Positions 50,602-58,900 are shown, counted from the first letter of the stretch. The stretch is DNA of 64,000 nucleotides from Micromonospora matsumotoense (GCF_900091525.1 NZ_FMCU01000008.1:1-64000); one strand, 5' to 3'. Notes: a model not told the origin generated them from the sequence alone. Program-made: numbers and translations.

Positions 50602-51072
50602 ATGACGAGCGCACCCCGGGAGGCGGAGGCGCGCACCGGGCCGGTCGGCGCGCTGCTCTGCCGGCTGCTGTTCCTGGCCATCTGTCTGCCCGGCCCGGTC
50701 CTGCTCGCCGCCGACGTGGCGGGGGACCTGGCGGTGTCGCCCGGGCAGCGCTGGGGCCTCCTCGCGGGCGGGGTGTTCACCACGATCGTCGGGGTCGGGT
50801 TCGGCGTCTTCGGGTGGCGGGTGGTCGACCGGTCCCGCCGCGATGCCCGCCAGCTCGACGCCGCCGGGGTCGCCGCGACAGCCGAGGTCCGCACCGTGAC
50901 GCCCCACCTGGGCGGCGAGGACCCGGGGCTCCTGCTCCACCTGCGGATCAGCGGGCCCGGGTTCGCCGCCTTCGAGGCGGACGTGGTCCGGCCCGACGAC
51001 CCGTCGCTCGTGCCCGGCAGGCTGCTGGCCGTCGTCGTGGACCCGGTGGATCGCCTCTACCGGGTCCGGTGA
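50602..51072 (+). CDS. Small predicted membrane protein
   Basis: Protein of 156 residues with two membrane helices (about 18-40 and 52-74, the second rich in Gly and Val). A cytoplasmic or extracellular domain starts VVDRSRRDARQLDAAGVAATAEV and ends LVPGRLLAVVVDPVDRLYRVR. This layout (two helices, then an OB-like domain with GxxLxVxVDP) recalls DUF3592-type proteins. No function can be assigned. It converges on the IclR gene with 27 bp between stops. Confidence 0.7.
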   Translation: MTSAPREAEARTGPVGALLCRLLFLAICLPGPVLLAADVAGDLAVSPGQRWGLLAGGVFTTIVGVGFGVFGWRVVDRSRRDARQLDAAGVAATAEVRTVTPHLGGEDPGLLLHLRISGPGFAAFEADVVRPDDPSLVPGRLLAVVVDPVDRLYRVR

Positions 51073-51099
51073 CGACGGGCCCGACACGACGGAGCCGGC

Positions 51100-51885
51100 T
51101 CAGGCCGCGCCGCGCAGGTCCTCCTCGATCCGCTGGGCGGTGGCCAGCAGCGGCGGCAGCAACTCCCGCCGGATCAGCTCGAAGGACCCCCGGCTGGCGT
51201 GGGCGGACAGGTTCACCGCCGCGACCACCGCGCCCTGCGCGCCGTGGATCGGCGCGGCCAGCGACCGCAGCCCCTCCTCCAGCTCCTGGTCCACGATCGC
51301 GTACCCCTGGGCGGTGATCTTCGTCAGGATCGTCCGCAGCTTCGCCGGGTCGGTGACGGTACGCCGGGTCAGCGGCCGCAGCTGCGCGGTGGCGAGGTAG
51401 TCGTCCAGCCGGTCCGCCGGTTGCGCCGCGAGCAGCACCCGACCCATGGACGTGGCGTACGCGGGGAACCGGGTGCCGACGCTGATCCCCACTGTCATGA
51501 TCCGTTTGGTGGGCACCCGGGCGACGTAGACCACCTCGTCGCCGTCGAGCACCGACACCGAGCAGGACTCGTGCACCTGCGCGACCAGCGCCTCCATGTG
51601 CCGCTGCGCGATCTCCGGCAGGCCCAGGCCCGACAGGTAGGCGTAGCCGAGCGCGAGGATCCGTGCCCGCAGCGAGAAGAGCCGACCGTCGCTGTGCACG
51701 TACCCCAGCTCGACCAGGGTGAGCAGGAACCGGCGGGCCGCGGCCCGGGTCAGCCCGGTGCGGCGGGCCACCTCGCTGAGGGTGAGCTGTGGATGCTCGG
51801 CGTCGAACGCCCGGATCACCGCGAGGCCGCGTTCCAGCGACTGCACGAACTCCGGCGACCGCGCCGACTCCTCGCCCACCCTCAC
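51100..51885 (-). CDS. IclR-family regulator of the pob/pca genes
   Basis: Protein of about 261 residues. The winged helix-turn-helix LTLSEVARRTGLTRAAARRFLLTL (about 35-58) is followed by the IclR effector domain (CSVSVLDGDEVVYVARVPTKR, FPAYATSMGRVLLA). The family includes PcaR, PcaU and PobR, which respond to protocatechuate, 4-hydroxybenzoate or beta-ketoadipate. GTG start overlapping the pcaC stop. Two palindromic sites in the pobA-pcaI gap are its likely targets. Confidence 0.85.
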   Translation of the reverse strand: MRVGEESARSPEFVQSLERGLAVIRAFDAEHPQLTLSEVARRTGLTRAAARRFLLTLVELGYVHSDGRLFSLRARILALGYAYLSGLGLPEIAQRHMEALVAQVHESCSVSVLDGDEVVYVARVPTKRIMTVGISVGTRFPAYATSMGRVLLAAQPADRLDDYLATAQLRPLTRRTVTDPAKLRTILTKITAQGYAIVDQELEEGLRSLAAPIHGAQGAVVAAVNLSAHASRGSFELIRRELLPPLLATAQRIEEDLRGAA

Positions 51886-52265
51886 CCCGCCTCCCGCCGC
51901 AGGACCTCCCGGGCCACCGTGAACGCCCGGTTCGCCGCCGGTACGCCAGCGTAGACGCCGACCTGGAGCAGGACCTCCGCCACCTCCTGCTCGCTCAGCC
52001 CGTTGCCCAACGCGGCCCGCACGTGCATCGCCAACTCCTCGTCGTGGTGCAGGGTGGCGAGCACGGCGAGGGTGATGCAACTGCGGGTACGCCGGTCGAG
52101 GCCGGGCCGGGCCCACACCTCGCCCCATGCGTAGCGGGTGATGAAGTCCTGGAAGTCGGCGGTGAACGCGTCGGTGCCGGCGACCGCGCGGTCGACGTGC
52201 GCGTCGCCGAGCACCTGCCGGCGTACCGTCATGCCGGTTTCGTGCCGCTCGCGGTCGTCCATCAT
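51882..52265 (-). CDS. pcaC: 4-carboxymuconolactone decarboxylase
   Basis: Protein of 127 residues of the CMD/AhpD-like fold. RRQVLGDAHVDRA, FITRYAWGEVWARPGLDRRTRSCITLAVLATLHHDEELAMHV and GVPAANRAFTVA match stand-alone PcaC. It decarboxylates 4-carboxymuconolactone to beta-ketoadipate enol-lactone in the cytoplasm. In many actinomycetes PcaC is fused to PcaD (PcaL); here the two are separate but translationally coupled (ATGA). Confidence 0.9.
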   Translation of the reverse strand: MMDDRERHETGMTVRRQVLGDAHVDRAVAGTDAFTADFQDFITRYAWGEVWARPGLDRRTRSCITLAVLATLHHDEELAMHVRAALGNGLSEQEVAEVLLQVGVYAGVPAANRAFTVAREVLRREAG

Positions 52266-53035
52266 CCACCCGGTTCCTCGAAGTGTTCCCGCAGGAGTCG
52301 GCCCACCTGCGCGGGTCGCTCGACGTTGGCCAGGTGCGCCGCCGCGCCGACCACCACCAGCCGTGCCCCGGGGACGCGTCCGACGATCTCCCGGGCGTGC
52401 GCCACCGGGGTCGCCGGGTCGTCCGCGCCCGCGACGACCAGGGTCGGCGTGTCGATCCGGCCCAGGTCGGGGCGGAGGTCCATCGCGGCGATCGCCTCGC
52501 AGCAGGCCGCGTAACCGGCCGGGGAGGTCGCGGTCAGCATGGCCCGGTGTGCGGCGACCACGTCCGGGCGGGCGGTGGCGAACGCCGGGGTGAACCAGCG
52601 GGCCACCACCGTGTCGGCGATCGTCGGCAGACCACCGGCGCGCACCGTCGCCGCCCGCTCCCGCCACGGCCCGGCCGGGCCGAGCGACGCCGAGGTGCAC
52701 AGCAGGGCCAGTCGCCGCACCCGGTCGGGCGCGTGGGCGGCGAGCCACATGCCGACCATGCCGCCGAGGGACAGCCCCGCGTAGTGGACCCACCGCAGAT
52801 CGAGGTCGTCGAGCGTCCGCAGCAGTTCCCGACCCAGCAGATCCAGGGTGTACGGCCCGGCCGGCACCGCCGAACGGCCGTGGCCCAGGTGGTCGTACCG
52901 GATGACCCGGAACCGCTCGGCGAGCAGCGGGACCTGGGGTTCCCACATCGCGGCGGCGGTGCCGAGGGAACTGCCGAGCAGCAGCACCGGTGCGGCGGCC
53001 GGACCGTCGACGGTGAGATGCAGCCGGGAGGTCAC
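52262..53035 (-). CDS. pcaD: 3-oxoadipate enol-lactonase
   Basis: Protein of 257 residues, an alpha/beta hydrolase. It has GSSLGTAAAMW (oxyanion region), nucleophile elbow AGLSLGGMVGMW, VVAGADDPATPV (acid) and AAHLANVERP (His). It hydrolyses the enol-lactone to beta-ketoadipate. GTG start overlapping the pcaB stop (GTGA). It lies between pcaB and pcaC, as expected for the pathway. Confidence 0.9.
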   Translation of the reverse strand: MTSRLHLTVDGPAAAPVLLLGSSLGTAAAMWEPQVPLLAERFRVIRYDHLGHGRSAVPAGPYTLDLLGRELLRTLDDLDLRWVHYAGLSLGGMVGMWLAAHAPDRVRRLALLCTSASLGPAGPWRERAATVRAGGLPTIADTVVARWFTPAFATARPDVVAAHRAMLTATSPAGYAACCEAIAAMDLRPDLGRIDTPTLVVAGADDPATPVAHAREIVGRVPGARLVVVGAAAHLANVERPAQVGRLLREHFEEPGG

Positions 53036-54372
53036 GCCCCCGCTCCCCGGACGGCGGCCAGCGCCCGGTCGACGAACACCCCGGCCGACCCGAGCCAGCG
53101 GTACGGGTCGAGCGCCTCGTCGACCTCCGCCTCGGACAGGTGGGCCCGGATCTCGGGGTCGGCGAGCAGCGCCGCCCGCATCGAGGGCGCGTCGGCGGCG
53201 CGGGCGACCAGGTCGTGCGCGACGCCGCGTCCGACGGCGGACGCCAACCGGGCGGCGACGGCCTCGGCGAGCACCCGCCCGCCGGTCGCGTCGAGGTTCG
53301 CCCGCATCCGCTCCGGACGGACCTGCAACCCGGTCAGCAGCCGGGCGCACCGGCCGGCGGCGCCGCCGGCCAGGTGCAGCAGGTCGCGCAGCGGCTCCCA
53401 CTCGGCGTGCCAGCCACCGGCGGCCCGCTCGTGTTCCTGCACGGCCGCGGCGAACAGCGTGGCGACGAGGCCCGGTCCACGGCGCGCGGCGGCGCCGATC
53501 AGGATCGAGTCCACCGGGTTGCGCTTGTGCGGCATGGCCGAGGAGCCACCCCGGCCGGTGCCGCCCTCGGCGACCTCACCGACCTCGGTCCGGGCGAGCA
53601 GCCCGACGTCGAGCGCGACCTTGCCGGTGGCCGTGAGCAGCCCACCGAGGGCGGCGGCCAGGTCGAGGCGGGGCTGCCGCTGGGTGTGCCAGGGCAGCGG
53701 GCTCGCGGGCAGCCCCAGCTGTGCGGCGAACCGCGCGGCGATCTCGGGGCCGGCCGGGCCGAGCGCGGCCAGGGTGCCGACCGCACCGCCGAGTTGGGCG
53801 GGTTGCCCGTCCGCCGCCTGCCGTAGCCGGTCCCGGGCCTGCGCCAGGCCGGTCAGCCACCCGGCGGCCGTCAGCCCGAACGTGGTGGGTGCCGCCTGCT
53901 GCCCGAGGGTCCGGCCGACCAGCACGTCGTCGCGGTGGGTGGCGGCGAGCCGGGCGGCGGCGTCGACGGCCGCGTCGAGGTGGCGCAGCACCGGCCCGAG
54001 CGCCCGTACGGCCACCAGGCTCAGCGCGGTGTCCATGATGTCCTGGCTGGTCGCGCCGAGGTGCACCCATGGTCGGGCGGGCTCGGGCGCGGCGGCGGTC
54101 AACTCCCGCACGAGGGGGACGACCGGGTTGCCGGCGGCGTCGGCGGCCCGGCCGAGCGCCGCCGGGTCGTACCGCTCGGCGCGGCACCGGTCGACGATCG
54201 CGTCGGCCGCCGCTGCGGGCAGCACCCCGACCGCCGCACCTGCCCGGGCGAGCGCGGCCTCCGCGTCGAGCAGTGCCCGCAGCAGGGCCGGATCGTCGAG
54301 TTCCCGGTCCACGTCCGGGCTGCCGGACAGGCCGGAGAGCAGGCCGTCAGACGGCGAAGAAGACGGTCTCAC
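53032..54372 (-). CDS. pcaB: 3-carboxy-cis,cis-muconate cycloisomerase
   Basis: Protein of 446 residues of the fumarase/aspartase superfamily, with the signature GGSSAMPHKRNPVDS and the region HLGATSQDIMDTA. It converts 3-carboxymuconate to 4-carboxymuconolactone. GTG start 26 bp inside the end of pcaG; an internal start would shorten only the disordered first residues. Ala-rich with a normal family length. Confidence 0.9.
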   Translation of the reverse strand: MRPSSSPSDGLLSGLSGSPDVDRELDDPALLRALLDAEAALARAGAAVGVLPAAAADAIVDRCRAERYDPAALGRAADAAGNPVVPLVRELTAAAPEPARPWVHLGATSQDIMDTALSLVAVRALGPVLRHLDAAVDAAARLAATHRDDVLVGRTLGQQAAPTTFGLTAAGWLTGLAQARDRLRQAADGQPAQLGGAVGTLAALGPAGPEIAARFAAQLGLPASPLPWHTQRQPRLDLAAALGGLLTATGKVALDVGLLARTEVGEVAEGGTGRGGSSAMPHKRNPVDSILIGAAARRGPGLVATLFAAAVQEHERAAGGWHAEWEPLRDLLHLAGGAAGRCARLLTGLQVRPERMRANLDATGGRVLAEAVAARLASAVGRGVAHDLVARAADAPSMRAALLADPEIRAHLSEAEVDEALDPYRWLGSAGVFVDRALAAVRGAGA

Positions 54373-54919
54373 GGTCGCCCTGCAGGTGGATGTCGAAGCG
54401 GAACCCGTCCGGCGCGGTGCTGGCCACCAGCGTGTCGCGGCGCCCGGCGTCGATGCCGGACAGCACCGGGTCGGCGGCGTTGGCCGTCGGCTCGTCGGGA
54501 AAGTAGAGCCGGGTGACCAGGCGGTGCAGCAGCCCCCGCCCGAGGACCGACAGGGTCAGGTGGGGGGCCTCGACGCCGCCGTCCGGGTCGGGCAACGACC
54601 CCGGCCGGACGGTGAGCAGCCGGTAGCACCCCTGGTCGTCGGTCTCGCTGCGGCCGAATCCCCGGAAGCCCGCGAGTGCCGGCGGGTGGGCCCCGCGTGG
54701 GTCGTCCGGGTGGTCGAACCGGCCGGCCGGGTCGGCCTGCCAACTCTCCACCAGCGCGTCGACCACCGGTGCGCCGGTGCCGTCGATGATCCGGCCCCGG
54801 ACCCAGAACGCGCCGGGGGTGCCCTCGGGGACGACGTACGGGCCGTCGGGCCAGCGCAGACCGATGCTCAGGTACGGCCCGACGGTCTGCGCGGGGGTGA
54901 CGGCCAGCCGTTCACTCAT
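54347..54919 (-). CDS. pcaG: Protocatechuate 3,4-dioxygenase, alpha subunit
   Basis: Protein of 190 residues of the intradiol dioxygenase fold. It has TPAQTVGPYLSIGL at the start and VVDALVESWQADPAGRF, and it lacks the iron-binding tyrosines and histidines found in the beta subunit, as expected for alpha. With PcaH it opens protocatechuate between its hydroxyls to 3-carboxy-cis,cis-muconate. It overlaps pcaH by eight bases. Confidence 0.92.
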   Translation of the reverse strand: MSERLAVTPAQTVGPYLSIGLRWPDGPYVVPEGTPGAFWVRGRIIDGTGAPVVDALVESWQADPAGRFDHPDDPRGAHPPALAGFRGFGRSETDDQGCYRLLTVRPGSLPDPDGGVEAPHLTLSVLGRGLLHRLVTRLYFPDEPTANAADPVLSGIDAGRRDTLVASTAPDGFRFDIHLQGDRETVFFAV

Positions 54920-55664
54920 CGTCGTCGCCGTCCTCGAAGGGGGTGCTCTCCCGGCCGCGCAGCACGATGTCGAACGCGTAGGCCAGCGCCCACTCCGGCG
55001 CGGTGGCGGCGTGGTCGTAGCGGGCGATCAGCCGCTGCCGGGCCCCGGGGTCGCGGACCGAGTGCAGCACCGGGTCCTGGAAGAAGAGCGGGTCGCCGGG
55101 AAAGTACATCTGGGTGACCAGGCGTTGGGTGAACGCCCGGCCGAAGAGGGAGAAGTGGATGTGCGCCGGCCGCCAGGCGTTGTCGTGGTTGCGCCAGGGG
55201 TAGGCCCCGGGCTGCACGGTGACGAACCGGTAGCGCCCCCGGTCGTCGGTGAGCGCCCGGCCGACCCCGTCGAAGTGCGGGTCGAGCGGGGCCGGCCAGG
55301 TGTCGCTCGCGTGGCGGTATCTTCCGGCGGCGTTGGCCTGCCAGATCTCGACCAGCGTGTGGGGCACCGGGCGGCCGTCGCCGTCCCGGACCCGGCCGTG
55401 CACGATGATCCGCTGGCCCTGCGGCGGCCCGTCGTGCTGGCGGGTCAGGTCGTGGTCGAGGTCGCCGAGCCGTCCCTCGCCGAGCAGCGGCCCGGTGGTC
55501 TCGGTCAGCCGCTGCGGCAGGTGGGCCAGCGGTTGCCGTGGCGCCCGCGCCACGGTCGACCGGTAGTCGGGACTGAGCAGGGGCGGGTGGACGTCGACGT
55601 CGTCGCGCCGGTAGGTCGGCAGCACCAGTGCGCGGTCGGCCCGGCGGGCGGTGTCCTCGGTCAT
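54912..55664 (-). CDS. pcaH: Protocatechuate 3,4-dioxygenase, beta subunit
   Basis: Protein of 250 residues with the Fe(III) site of intradiol dioxygenases: Tyr in GRYRH, Tyr in PGAYPW, and two His in RPAHIHFSLFG. The end YAFDIVLRGRESTPFE is typical of PcaH. It is the catalytic subunit paired with PcaG. The ATG overlaps the pcaJ stop (ATGA). Confidence 0.93.
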   Translation of the reverse strand: MTEDTARRADRALVLPTYRRDDVDVHPPLLSPDYRSTVARAPRQPLAHLPQRLTETTGPLLGEGRLGDLDHDLTRQHDGPPQGQRIIVHGRVRDGDGRPVPHTLVEIWQANAAGRYRHASDTWPAPLDPHFDGVGRALTDDRGRYRFVTVQPGAYPWRNHDNAWRPAHIHFSLFGRAFTQRLVTQMYFPGDPLFFQDPVLHSVRDPGARQRLIARYDHAATAPEWALAYAFDIVLRGRESTPFEDGDDDE

Positions 55665-56446
55665 CGTCGGCTCCCGTCAGTCGTCGCCTGCAACGCGCGC
55701 AGCACCGCCAACTCGTGAGCAGTCGGCGGGTCACCCGTGGTCAGTGACTCGGCGACGGCGAGGTCCCAGCCGGTCGCCGCCCGCGCCTGCTCCCGGGTCA
55801 CCCCGGGATGCAGCCGGGTCAGCGTCAGCTCGCAGCTCACCGGATCGGGTTCGAGGACGCCGAGGTCGGTGATCACCAGCCGGGGGCCGCCGCCGCGCAG
55901 GCCGAGCCGCTGCCGGTCACCGGGGCCCGCCCCGTACCCGACGGAGGTGACGAAGTCGACCCGTGCGGTGAAGGTGCGGAGGTTCTGCCGGACGATCACC
56001 ACGACCTCGCCGCAGGAGGCCGCGATCTCGGGCGCCCCGCCGGCGCCGGGCAGCCGGACCGCGGGGGTGGTGTAGTCGCCGCCGACGACCGTGGTGTTGA
56101 GGTTGCCGTACCGGTCGAGCTGCGCGGCGCCGAGGAAACCCACGTCGATCCGGCCGGGTTGCAGCCAGTAGTTGAACACCTCGGGCACCGACACCACCGC
56201 GTCGGCGGTGTCGGCGAGGATGCCGTCCCCGATGGACAGCGGGAGCCGGTCCGGTTTCGCGCCGAGGCAGCCGGACTCGTAGACGAGCACCAGGTTCGGG
56301 GCGTGGGTCACCCGGGCGAGGTTCGCCGCGGTGCTGGGCAACCCGATCCCGACGAAGCAGGCGGTGCCGTCACGCAGTTGCCGGGCGGCGGCGACGGTCA
56401 TCATCTCGTCGGCGGTCCAGTCGGCCGGCGGGTGCGGGCCGCTCAC
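55661..56446 (-). CDS. pcaJ: 3-oxoadipate CoA-transferase, beta subunit
   Basis: Protein of 261 residues. DWTADEMMTVAAARQLRDG and FVGIGLPSTAANLA open the family-I CoA-transferase beta fold, and YESGCLGAKP carries the glutamate that forms the covalent CoA thioester. It transfers CoA from succinyl-CoA to beta-ketoadipate with PcaI. The GTG start overlaps the stop of a 17-codon mini-frame that itself overlaps the pcaI stop. Codon use and length are normal. Confidence 0.92.
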   Translation of the reverse strand: MSGPHPPADWTADEMMTVAAARQLRDGTACFVGIGLPSTAANLARVTHAPNLVLVYESGCLGAKPDRLPLSIGDGILADTADAVVSVPEVFNYWLQPGRIDVGFLGAAQLDRYGNLNTTVVGGDYTTPAVRLPGAGGAPEIAASCGEVVVIVRQNLRTFTARVDFVTSVGYGAGPGDRQRLGLRGGGPRLVITDLGVLEPDPVSCELTLTRLHPGVTREQARAATGWDLAVAESLTTGDPPTAHELAVLRALQATTDGSRR

Positions 56447-56496
56447 GTCGACGCCCTGCGGCGTGGCCGGTGACGGGGGGCGACCGGCGCGGTCAT
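56443..56496 (-). other. 17-codon mini-frame bridging pcaI and pcaJ
   Basis: An ATG overlapping the pcaI stop (ATGA at 56496-56493) opens a 17-residue Arg/Pro-rich frame. Its TGA overlaps the pcaJ GTG (GTGA at 56446-56443). It may keep ribosomes moving between the two subunit genes, or it may mark an indel in what was once a longer PcaJ N-terminus. Coincidence is possible. Confidence 0.35.
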
Positions 56497-57311
56497 GCCG
56501 TCGCCCCGGCCCGGTGCACGTGCCGGTCGAGCCAGTCGCGGAAGGTGGCCCGGTCCCGGCTGACGGCGTCCCAGGCCCGGTAGAAGTCGTTGTCCCGCAC
56601 CGAGTAGCCCTGGGCGTACGAGGGGTGGGCGCCCCCGGGCACCTCGGCGACGGCGGTGACCGCCCAGCCGGGCAGCACGACCTGGCCGGGCACCGGCGTC
56701 AGCTCGGCCACGATCTCCTCGACGGTGACCAGGGACCGGTGGGCGGCGAGCACCGCCTCCTTCTGCACCCCGGTGATGCCCCACATCTGCACGTTGCCGG
56801 CCCGGTCGGCGCGCTGGGCGTGCACCACCGTCACGTCGGGGCGCAGGGCCGCCACGGCGGTCAGGGTCTCGCCGGTGAAGGGGCAGTTGACCGGCCGGAT
56901 GTTGGCCGTGTGCCGGGGCAGGTCGGTGCCGGTGTAGCCGCGCAGCACGGCGAACGGCAGCCCGGACGCCCCGGCCACGTAGCGGTTGGCCATGCCGGCG
57001 TGGCTGTGCTCCTCCAGCTCCAGCGGACCCGGCCAGGCGTGCTGCACGGCGTCGCGGAACCGGTGCAGCGACCCCACCCCCGGGTTGCCGCCCCAGGAGA
57101 AGACCAGCCGACGGGCACATCCCGCCCCGATGAGCTGGTCGTAGATGACGTCGGGGGTCATCCGCACCAGGGTCAGCTCCCGGCGACCCTGGCGGATGAT
57201 CTCGTGACCGGCGGCGAACGGGATGAGATGGGTGAACCCCTCCAGGGCCACCACGTCGCCGTCGTGGACCAGCTCCGCCACGGCGTCGGCCAGCGGGACG
57301 AGCTTCGCCAT
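56493..57311 (-). CDS. pcaI: 3-oxoadipate CoA-transferase, alpha subunit
   Basis: Protein of 272 residues with the alpha-subunit pattern ELVHDGDVVALEGFTHLIPFAAGHEI, FSWGGNPGVGSLHRFRD and GVQKEAVLAAHRSLVTVEEIV. It forms the CoA-transferase with PcaJ. The ATG at 57311 has GGGAGG before it. An ATG 12 codons upstream (57347) is possible but has no ribosome-binding site. It is the first gene of the pca unit, divergent from pobA. Confidence 0.9.
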   Translation of the reverse strand: MAKLVPLADAVAELVHDGDVVALEGFTHLIPFAAGHEIIRQGRRELTLVRMTPDVIYDQLIGAGCARRLVFSWGGNPGVGSLHRFRDAVQHAWPGPLELEEHSHAGMANRYVAGASGLPFAVLRGYTGTDLPRHTANIRPVNCPFTGETLTAVAALRPDVTVVHAQRADRAGNVQMWGITGVQKEAVLAAHRSLVTVEEIVAELTPVPGQVVLPGWAVTAVAEVPGGAHPSYAQGYSVRDNDFYRAWDAVSRDRATFRDWLDRHVHRAGATA

Positions 57312-57369
57312 GGGCCTCCCGCCTCGGATGGGGAACGTGTTCGCCATGCGGACTGTCGTACTCGTGTCG

Positions 57370-57398
57370 AACGTACGGCTGGCGGCGGCGTCCGTCAA
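57370..57398 (-). promoter_or_regulatory. Promoter of the pcaI-J-H-G-B-D-C unit
   Basis: On the minus strand TTGACG (57398-57393), 17 bp, then TACGTT (57375-57370). The transcript start would be near 57363, about 50 nt before the pcaI ATG. Confidence 0.6.
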
Positions 57399-57475
57399 TG
57401 TCCGCCGCCGGCCGTGGCACCGGAGGCGACCACCGTCCGGACCGGGCGTTGACGCGGGCCCGGTCACGTGCCAAC

Positions 57476-57509
57476 GTTCAATGGGAGAACACCCGTTCGC
57501 TGAGCGAAC
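57476..57509. promoter_or_regulatory. Two tandem IclR-type operator sites
   Basis: GTTCAATGGGAGAAC (57476-57490) and GTTCGCTGAGCGAAC (57495-57509) share the form GTTC-N7-GAAC. The second is a perfect 15-bp palindrome, and their centres are 19 bp apart. They lie between pobA and the pca promoter, about 80-145 bp upstream of the latter. That position suits activation by the IclR regulator of the cluster. Confidence 0.65.
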
Positions 57510-57583
57510 ACACTCGGTGCCCGGCGCAGGTGGCCGGCGCAGGTGGCCGGCGGCGGGTCGGTGTCCAGAAGGGACGGACCGGG

Positions 57584-58879
57584 ATGCGTACCCAGGTGGG
57601 TATCGTCGGCGCCGGGCCGGCCGGACTCATGCTGTCGCACCTGCTGCACCGGCACGGCATCGACTCGGTGGTGCTGGAGAGCCGCAGCCGGGACCACGTC
57701 GAGCACCGGGTCCGCGCCGGCGTCCTCGAACAGGGCTCGGTCGACCTGCTCTGCCGCACCGGCCTGGGCGAGCGGTTGCTCCGGGAGGGGTTGCGACACG
57801 AGGGCATCGAGCTGCGCTTCGCCGGGGAGTCGCACCGGGTGCCGATGACCGAGCTGACCGGGCGGGCGATCACCGTCTACGGGCAGCAGGAGGTGGTCAA
57901 GGACCTGATCGCCGCCCGGCTCGCGGCCGGCGGCACGATCCTGTTCGAGGCCGACGTGGTCCGCCTGGACGGCCTCGACTCCTCCTCGCCGGTGGTCCGC
58001 TACCGACGCGACGGCCGGGAGGAGGAGCTGCGCTGCGACTTCGTGGCCGGCTGCGACGGGTTCCACGGGGTGAGCCGGGGTGCGGTGCCCGAGGGGGTGC
58101 TGACCAGCTACGAACGGGCGTACCCCTTCGCCTGGCTGGGCGTGCTCGCCGCCGCCGCGCCGGCGGTGCAGGAACTCGTCTACGCCCACCACGACCGGGG
58201 TTTCGCCCTCTACAGCATGCGCTCCCCCGAGATCTCCCGGCTCTATCTCCAGGTCGCCCCCGACGAGGATCTCGCCGCCTGGCCGGACGCGCGGATCTGG
58301 GCGGAGCTGCGGGCCCGGCTGGAGACGGTGCCGGGCTGGTCGCTCACCGAGGGGCCGGTGCTGGAGAAGTCCCTCACCCCGATGCGCAGCTTCGTGGTGG
58401 AGCCGATGCAGTGGGAACGACTGTTCCTGGCCGGGGACGCCGTGCACATCGTCCCGCCGACCGGCGCGAAGGGGATGAACCTGGCACTGGCCGATGTCGC
58501 GCTGCTCGGCGACGCCTTCGCCGCCTGGTACGGCCACGGGCGCACCGACCTGCTGGCCGGCTATTCGACCACCGCGCTGCGCCGGGTCTGGCGGGCCCAG
58601 CACTTCTCCTGGTGGATGACCTCGATGCTGCACCGGCTGGCGCACGACGACCCGTACGAGGCGAAGTTGCAGACCGCGACCCTGCGGTACGCCGCCACCT
58701 CCCGCGCCTATGCGACGAGCCTGGCCGAGAACTACGTGGGCTGCCCGAGGTCTGACCACCTCGGACCTGCCCCGGCGGAAGCGCAGCCACCAACGTGGCC
58801 GCCGCGCGACACCCCCTGCCGCCCGGGTGCCGGCGGGAGCGACGCCACCACGACACAGCGTCGTTCAACTTATTCATGA
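57584..58879 (+). CDS. pobA: 4-hydroxybenzoate 3-monooxygenase with shifted C-terminus
   Basis: Protein of 431 residues. FAD motif GIVGAGPAGLM, RAGVLEQG, the GCDGFHGVSR DG motif and LAGDAVHIVPPTGAKGMNLA are diagnostic of PobA, which hydroxylates 4-hydroxybenzoate to protocatechuate with NAD(P)H. The family normally ends a few residues after SLAENYVG, at about 390. Here the frame runs on for 40 Pro/Arg/Ser-rich residues. One more base after GTGGG would give CTGCCCGAGGTCTGA, i.e. LPEV-stop, so a one-base deletion near 58740 is likely. The catalytic part is intact. Confidence 0.9.
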   Translation: MRTQVGIVGAGPAGLMLSHLLHRHGIDSVVLESRSRDHVEHRVRAGVLEQGSVDLLCRTGLGERLLREGLRHEGIELRFAGESHRVPMTELTGRAITVYGQQEVVKDLIAARLAAGGTILFEADVVRLDGLDSSSPVVRYRRDGREEELRCDFVAGCDGFHGVSRGAVPEGVLTSYERAYPFAWLGVLAAAAPAVQELVYAHHDRGFALYSMRSPEISRLYLQVAPDEDLAAWPDARIWAELRARLETVPGWSLTEGPVLEKSLTPMRSFVVEPMQWERLFLAGDAVHIVPPTGAKGMNLALADVALLGDAFAAWYGHGRTDLLAGYSTTALRRVWRAQHFSWWMTSMLHRLAHDDPYEAKLQTATLRYAATSRAYATSLAENYVGCPRSDHLGPAPAEAQPPTWPPRDTPCRPGAGGSDATTTQRRSTYS

Positions 58880-58900
58880 CGGGCGTCAGATATTCTTGAC
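58876..58900 (+). promoter_or_regulatory. Palindrome and -35-like element upstream of ABC operon
   Basis: TGACGGGCGTCA (58876-58887, 5-bp arms) is followed by TTGACT (58895-58900), about 140 bp before the binding-protein gene. No good -10 is evident at the right spacing, so this is a tentative regulatory region. The regulator could be the PaaX-like protein at the end of the unit. Confidence 0.3.

Noticed and set aside
48344..50614. 756-codon minus-strand open frame starting in the pentanucleotide repeat
   Set aside because: Only its last 180 codons resemble a protein (the kinase remnant). The rest is antisense to the esterase and low-complexity RCGAV repeats.
50382..51317. Open frames of Thr-Ala-Arg-His repeats over the GCACS tract
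   Set aside because: They are periodic translation of a 5-bp repeat with no stop codons, in several frames at once. There is no ribosome-binding site or domain.
54369..55734. Alternative minus-strand frames inside pcaG/pcaH
   Set aside because: They are Arg/Pro-rich shadows. The chosen frames carry intradiol dioxygenase motifs and iron ligands.
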